Assembly: GCA_937893485.1 (NCBI GenBank)
Contig: CALBJL010000100.1
Span: forward strand, 1 to 45,491
DNA from: an uncultured bacterium
GTDB lineage: Bacteria > Bacillota > Clostridia > Lachnospirales > Lachnospiraceae
Length of the DNA: 45,491 bases
Reading direction: 5' to 3'
Below the pieces are notes generated by a model. That model searched no databases, was not told where the DNA came from, and worked only from the letters and a program-made list of their open reading frames with translations. Shown here in pieces: positions 42,591 through 45,491 of the stretch. How positions within the stretch are numbered: the first letter of the stretch is position 1; each line of letters opens with the position of its first letter. The position numbers were made by a program, and so were the translations under genes.

Positions 42591-43252
42591 GTCTCATTTC
42601 TCCTATTTTTCACGCTGACCGCTGCGCCGTCGCCGACAGGCAGTACGGCAGTCGTCAACTGTTCGTGATGCTTGAGCGTGTACAGATACTCACGCATCCG
42701 CTTGTGGATCGTGCGGTTGCGCCGCGTCACCGCATAGCGGGACTCGATGATCTCACCGTCAAACAGAACGTTATCCGTCACCAGTATACCGTCCGGCTCC
42801 AGCAATTCCACCGCCGTCGGCAGTAGCACCGGATACTGACCTTTTGCCGCATCCATAAAGATCCAGTCAAAATGCCTGCCCTCTGCCAACAGCTGCGGCA
42901 GTATCTCACCGGCATCGCCCTCAATGAGCGTGATCTGCTCCTGTCTGCCCGCGCGCAGGAAATTATTCCGTGCAACGGGTATCCGCGGCTGCCAGTTCTC
43001 GATCGTTGTGATCTCACAGTCAGCCGGATTCCACTGTGCCATGAGCAGCGCCGAAAATCCGATCGCACAGCCAACCTCTAACATGCGCTCCGGCTGCCTG
43101 ACCGCCAGCAGAAATTTTAAAAATCCCTGCATATCCTTGCGAATGATCGGTACATCATCCGCAAGCGCCTCCTGCTCGATCGTATCCAGCAGTTCGCCAT
43201 TGCTGCTCTCCAGCGAGTTGAGATACGTCAATAACCGCTCATCCAATATCAT
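42587..43252 (-). CDS. class I SAM O-methyltransferase (COG4122, TrmR-like)
   Basis: A protein of 221 residues. SAM motif MLEVGCAIGFSALLMA, the acidic residue in TIENWQ and the metal-site region DWIFMDAAKGQY followed by TDNVLFDG match metal-dependent O-methyltransferases. In Bacillus the family member next to a U32 protein (TrmR) methylates 5-hydroxyuridine at the tRNA wobble base; this neighbour pattern supports but does not prove that role. Overlaps both neighbours by 4 bases, so translation is coupled. Confidence 0.88.
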   Translation of the reverse strand: MILDERLLTYLNSLESSNGELLDTIEQEALADDVPIIRKDMQGFLKFLLAVRQPERMLEVGCAIGFSALLMAQWNPADCEITTIENWQPRIPVARNNFLRAGRQEQITLIEGDAGEILPQLLAEGRHFDWIFMDAAKGQYPVLLPTAVELLEPDGILVTDNVLFDGEIIESRYAVTRRNRTIHKRMREYLYTLKHHEQLTTAVLPVGDGAAVSVKNRRNET

Positions 43253-43626
43253 GTCTGTTCTTCCTCCGCAGGCTTCTCCTCCGGTGTCATCCCCGCCATC
43301 AGCTCTGACGGTGTCATCGACGGATTCAGCGTATAGACACCCGGCACCAGCTTGTAGCCGTAGAGCTTTTCCTGGAGGAAAAACAGCCTGCTGTCACGCA
43401 CGAGATGTTTTTCCTCCAGAAGAACTGCCAGATCCTTTTCATCCATATCCTCGGTAATCTGCACGAGCACATCCGTGTGATCGCCCTCCGATACCGCGGG
43501 CTCCGTGTAAACACGATAGCCGAAATCATAGCACTGGATACCGATGCGGTACAGCCCGCACACGACTAACACGCCCAGCAATACGGTGATGCTGATACTG
43601 AGCATCCGCAATACTACTTTGGTCAT
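43249..43626 (-). CDS. small membrane protein with MltG/YceG N-terminal domain only
   Basis: A protein of 125 residues: an N-terminal membrane helix (residues 5-28) and then a segment (about 50-110, ITEDMDEKDLAVLLEEKHLV...YKLVPGVYTLNPSMTPSELM) that closely resembles the LysM-like part of the endolytic transglycosylase MltG. The catalytic domain with its essential Glu is absent, and the C-terminus is a short Pro/Glu-rich tail. It looks like a complete small gene: ribosome site and stop are in order, no MltG-like sequence follows. Role unknown; possibly binds glycan or regulates a full MltG. Confidence 0.7.
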   Translation of the reverse strand: MTKVVLRMLSISITVLLGVLVVCGLYRIGIQCYDFGYRVYTEPAVSEGDHTDVLVQITEDMDEKDLAVLLEEKHLVRDSRLFFLQEKLYGYKLVPGVYTLNPSMTPSELMAGMTPEEKPAEEEQT

Positions 43627-43641
43627 AACAACCTCCTTCTG

Positions 43642-44001
43642 TCACGAATGCAGAAATCCCGTATCAAAATCCAGATTCTGCATGATCGTCCAGTTTACCT
43701 GCTGGAACATCCGGCAAAGTGCCAGTTCCGCCGCCAGAAACTCCTGTACGTAAGGATTTTCCCTCAGATCCGCATAGCGTTCCTCTACGCTGTCTATCTG
43801 TTCAAAAAGCTGCGGTGTCCCACTGTTTTGTAAGGCATACCAGTTGCTGCGAAATTCATTGATCCGCTGCTGCAGACCGGAAAACTCGGCTACCTTCGCC
43901 TCCGCCCGCTTGAAACGGACATACTCCTCACTGTTTTTCATTTCTGTCACGAGCTGTCCGAGGGCAGTGTTGAGCCGCTCATTTTTCTCATCTGTCAGCA
44001 T
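43642..44001 (-). CDS. YlbF-family protein
   Basis: A protein of 119 residues, all helical, matching YlbF/YmcA (RicF-like) proteins: LGQLVTEMKNSEEYVRFKRAEAKV at the N-terminus and FRSNWYALQNS in the middle. In Bacillus these proteins form a complex that steers RNase Y and affects development. Its place next to RNase J, 7 bases away, suggests a link to RNA decay. The family assignment is moderate because the proteins are short. Confidence 0.78.
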   Translation of the reverse strand: MLTDEKNERLNTALGQLVTEMKNSEEYVRFKRAEAKVAEFSGLQQRINEFRSNWYALQNSGTPQLFEQIDSVEERYADLRENPYVQEFLAAELALCRMFQQVNWTIMQNLDFDTGFLHS

Positions 44002-44008
44002 AAAGCTA

Positions 44009-45491
44009 CTAGACCTCCATAATGATCGGAATAATCATCGGGCGGCGCTTGGTTTCCTTCCACACAAATCCACCGAGTGCGTCCTTGATCTCCTGTTTGA
44101 TCTTTCCCCAGTCTGTCACACCCTTGTCCATCAGGTGATCCATTGTATTGTTCAACACGGTCTGTGCATCATCCATCAGATCTCCGGCATCACGCACATA
44201 GACAAAACCGCGGGACACGATATCCGGTCCTGCGAGCACCTGTCCGGAGCCTCCGTCCAGTGTGAGTACCACGATGATGATACCTTCCTCCGCAAGAATG
44301 TGACGGTCGCGCAGCACGATATTTCCGACATCGCCGACGCCCAGTCCATCGACCATGACATCGCCGACATGTACTCTTCCATTGACACGCGCACCATTTT
44401 CATCCAGCTCAAGCACATCACCGGAATTGATCAGGAAAATGTTATCCTTATCAATGCCGAGCTCCTGTGCGATCTTTGCCTGTGCCTTTCTGTGCTTATA
44501 CTCGCCGTGGATCGGAATCGCATATTTCGGATGAACGAGCGAATAAATCAGCTTGATATCCTCCTGACAGGCATGTCCGGAAACATGCACATCCTGAAAA
44601 ATCACCTCTGCTCCCTTGCGGGACAGGTCATTGATGACCTTGGACACCGCCTTCTCATTTCCCGGAATCGGGTTGGAGCTGAAAACGATCGTGTCATTCG
44701 GACGGATGCTGACCTTGCGGTGCGTACCGTTCGCCATGCGCGACAGCGCCGCCATCGACTCACCCTGACTGCCGGTCGTGATCAGCACGGTCTTTTCCGG
44801 CGGATAATTTTTCAGATGTTCAATATCAATCAGCGTGTTGTCCGGAATGCTGATATAGCCCAGCTCTGTAGCCGTGGAGATAATGTTGACCATGCTGCGT
44901 CCTTCCACAACGACTTTTCTACCGTTTTTATATGCCTGATCGATAATCTGCTGTACACGGTCTACATTCGATGCGAATGTAGCTACGATAATACGGTTAT
45001 TCTGATGTTCCTCAAATATATTTTCCAACGCCCGTCCGACCGTCTTTTCTGACATTGTAAAACCGGGGCGTTCTGCATTTGTACTGTCACACATCAAGGC
45101 AAGCACACCCTTTTTGCCGATCTCTCCAAAACGCTGCAGATCAATCGTATCTCCGAATACCGGCGTATAATCCACCTTAAAATCTCCGGTGTGGACGATC
45201 GTACCGGCGGGTGAATAGATCGCCAGAGCCGCCGCATCCTGAATACTGTGGTTCGTCTTGATAAACTCAATACGGAAGCATCCGGCATTGATATGCTGAC
45301 CATATTTGACGATCTTGCGCTTGACCTTTTTGAGCAGCTCATGCTCCTCTAACTTATGGTCAATAATTCCCATCGTCAGCTTGGTCGCATAGATCGGCAC
45401 GTTTACCTCACGCAAAATATACGGCAGTGCGCCGATATGATCCTCATGTCCGTGCGTGATAAAGAAACCTTTGACTTTGTCAAGGTTTTCT
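44009..45491 (-). CDS. rnj: ribonuclease J (5' end outside the window)
   Basis: Partial gene; it enters from beyond 45491. The visible part begins just before the metallo-beta-lactamase motif HGHEDHIGALPY, followed by IETNHS-like sequence (FIKTNHS), HTGDFKVD and the beta-CASP region (ATFASNVDRVQQII, TTGSQGESMAAL, SSNPIPGNE), then the C-terminal HVSGHA motif and the linker/C-terminal domain. RNase J is the main 5'-to-3' exoribonuclease and endoribonuclease of Firmicutes. The reading can be followed to 45490 in frame, so no start is inside the window. First visible gene of the operon ending at 40298. Confidence 0.93.
   Translation of the reverse strand, partial: ENLDKVKGFFITHGHEDHIGALPYILREVNVPIYATKLTMGIIDHKLEEHELLKKVKRKIVKYGQHINAGCFRIEFIKTNHSIQDAAALAIYSPAGTIVHTGDFKVDYTPVFGDTIDLQRFGEIGKKGVLALMCDSTNAERPGFTMSEKTVGRALENIFEEHQNNRIIVATFASNVDRVQQIIDQAYKNGRKVVVEGRSMVNIISTATELGYISIPDNTLIDIEHLKNYPPEKTVLITTGSQGESMAALSRMANGTHRKVSIRPNDTIVFSSNPIPGNEKAVSKVINDLSRKGAEVIFQDVHVSGHACQEDIKLIYSLVHPKYAIPIHGEYKHRKAQAKIAQELGIDKDNIFLINSGDVLELDENGARVNGRVHVGDVMVDGLGVGDVGNIVLRDRHILAEEGIIIVVLTLDGGSGQVLAGPDIVSRGFVYVRDAGDLMDDAQTVLNNTMDHLMDKGVTDWGKIKQEIKDALGGFVWKETKRRPMIIPIIMEV

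Noticed and set aside
43844..45052. Plus-strand open frame of 402 codons opposite RNase J.
   Set aside because: Antisense to the RNase J coding region, with no family resemblance or ribosome site.

Overview
The window is chromosomal DNA of a low-to-mid GC, Gram-positive Clostridia-type bacterium, most likely a member of the Lachnospiraceae. Reasons: strong AGGAGG-type ribosome binding sites, sigma-A promoters, a PASTA-domain Ser/Thr kinase with its PP2C phosphatase, RNase J, a YlbF-family protein, a MurE with the DNPR motif of meso-diaminopimelate ligases, and the gene order rho-rpmE-DUF1385-prmC-prfA. No tRNA, rRNA, CRISPR array, prophage or transposase gene was seen. All species-level statements are inference.

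Layout. (1) Positions 177-1265 (+) encode a stand-alone HD-GYP phosphodiesterase, followed by a decayed MATE transporter fragment. (2) A long minus-strand run from 21633 down to 1586 reads murE, priA, def, [structured element], fmt, zinc peptidase, rsmB, rlmN, a terminator, then stp, prkC, rsgA, thiamine pyrophosphokinase, and a three-gene signalling block: a receiver-HD-GYP protein, a hybrid kinase with receiver and Hpt, and a hybrid kinase whose C-terminus is a whole DegV/FakB-type lipid-binding domain. (3) 21751-30687 is an accessory stretch: a CmpB-like membrane protein, a MATE pump, a DMT exporter, a doubly frameshifted MATE pseudogene coupled to a LacI regulator, a ferredoxin-type aldo/keto reductase behind a MerR-type promoter, an SDR and a divergent LysR regulator, and a YfcE-like phosphoesterase. 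(4) 30798-36840 (minus) is the housekeeping group DUF2130, rho, rpmE, DUF1385, prmC, prfA. (5) 37521-40196 (+) carries malic enzyme, a TIGR01212-type radical SAM protein and a DUF4364 protein. (6) 45491-40298 (minus) is one tightly packed operon: RNase J (cut by the window edge), YlbF-like, truncated MltG-like, O-methyltransferase, U32 peptidase and a lactonase-fold protein.

The most unusual content is a pair of related, non-coding, highly structured elements, 591 bp at 16840-17430 (inside the def-fmt operon) and 476 bp at 36871-37346 (upstream of the DUF2130 gene). They share a 126-nt core with about 94 percent identity. They also share a nested set of long-range helices, including closing helices whose sequences differ between copies while pairing is kept in each. 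Both copies lie in the same orientation and end exactly 30 nt before the start codon of a minus-strand gene. I do not recognise them as a known RNA family; they are the best candidate here for an undescribed large RNA or a structured mobile element. The second notable item is the histidine kinase-receiver-DegV fusion, which would link a phosphorelay to a fatty-acid-binding domain.

Together the genes describe a cell-envelope and translation-centred housekeeping locus (cell-wall synthesis, PASTA kinase signalling, ribosome maturation, translation initiation and termination) interleaved with signalling through two HD-GYP proteins and two hybrid kinases, plus transporters and redox enzymes under local regulators.
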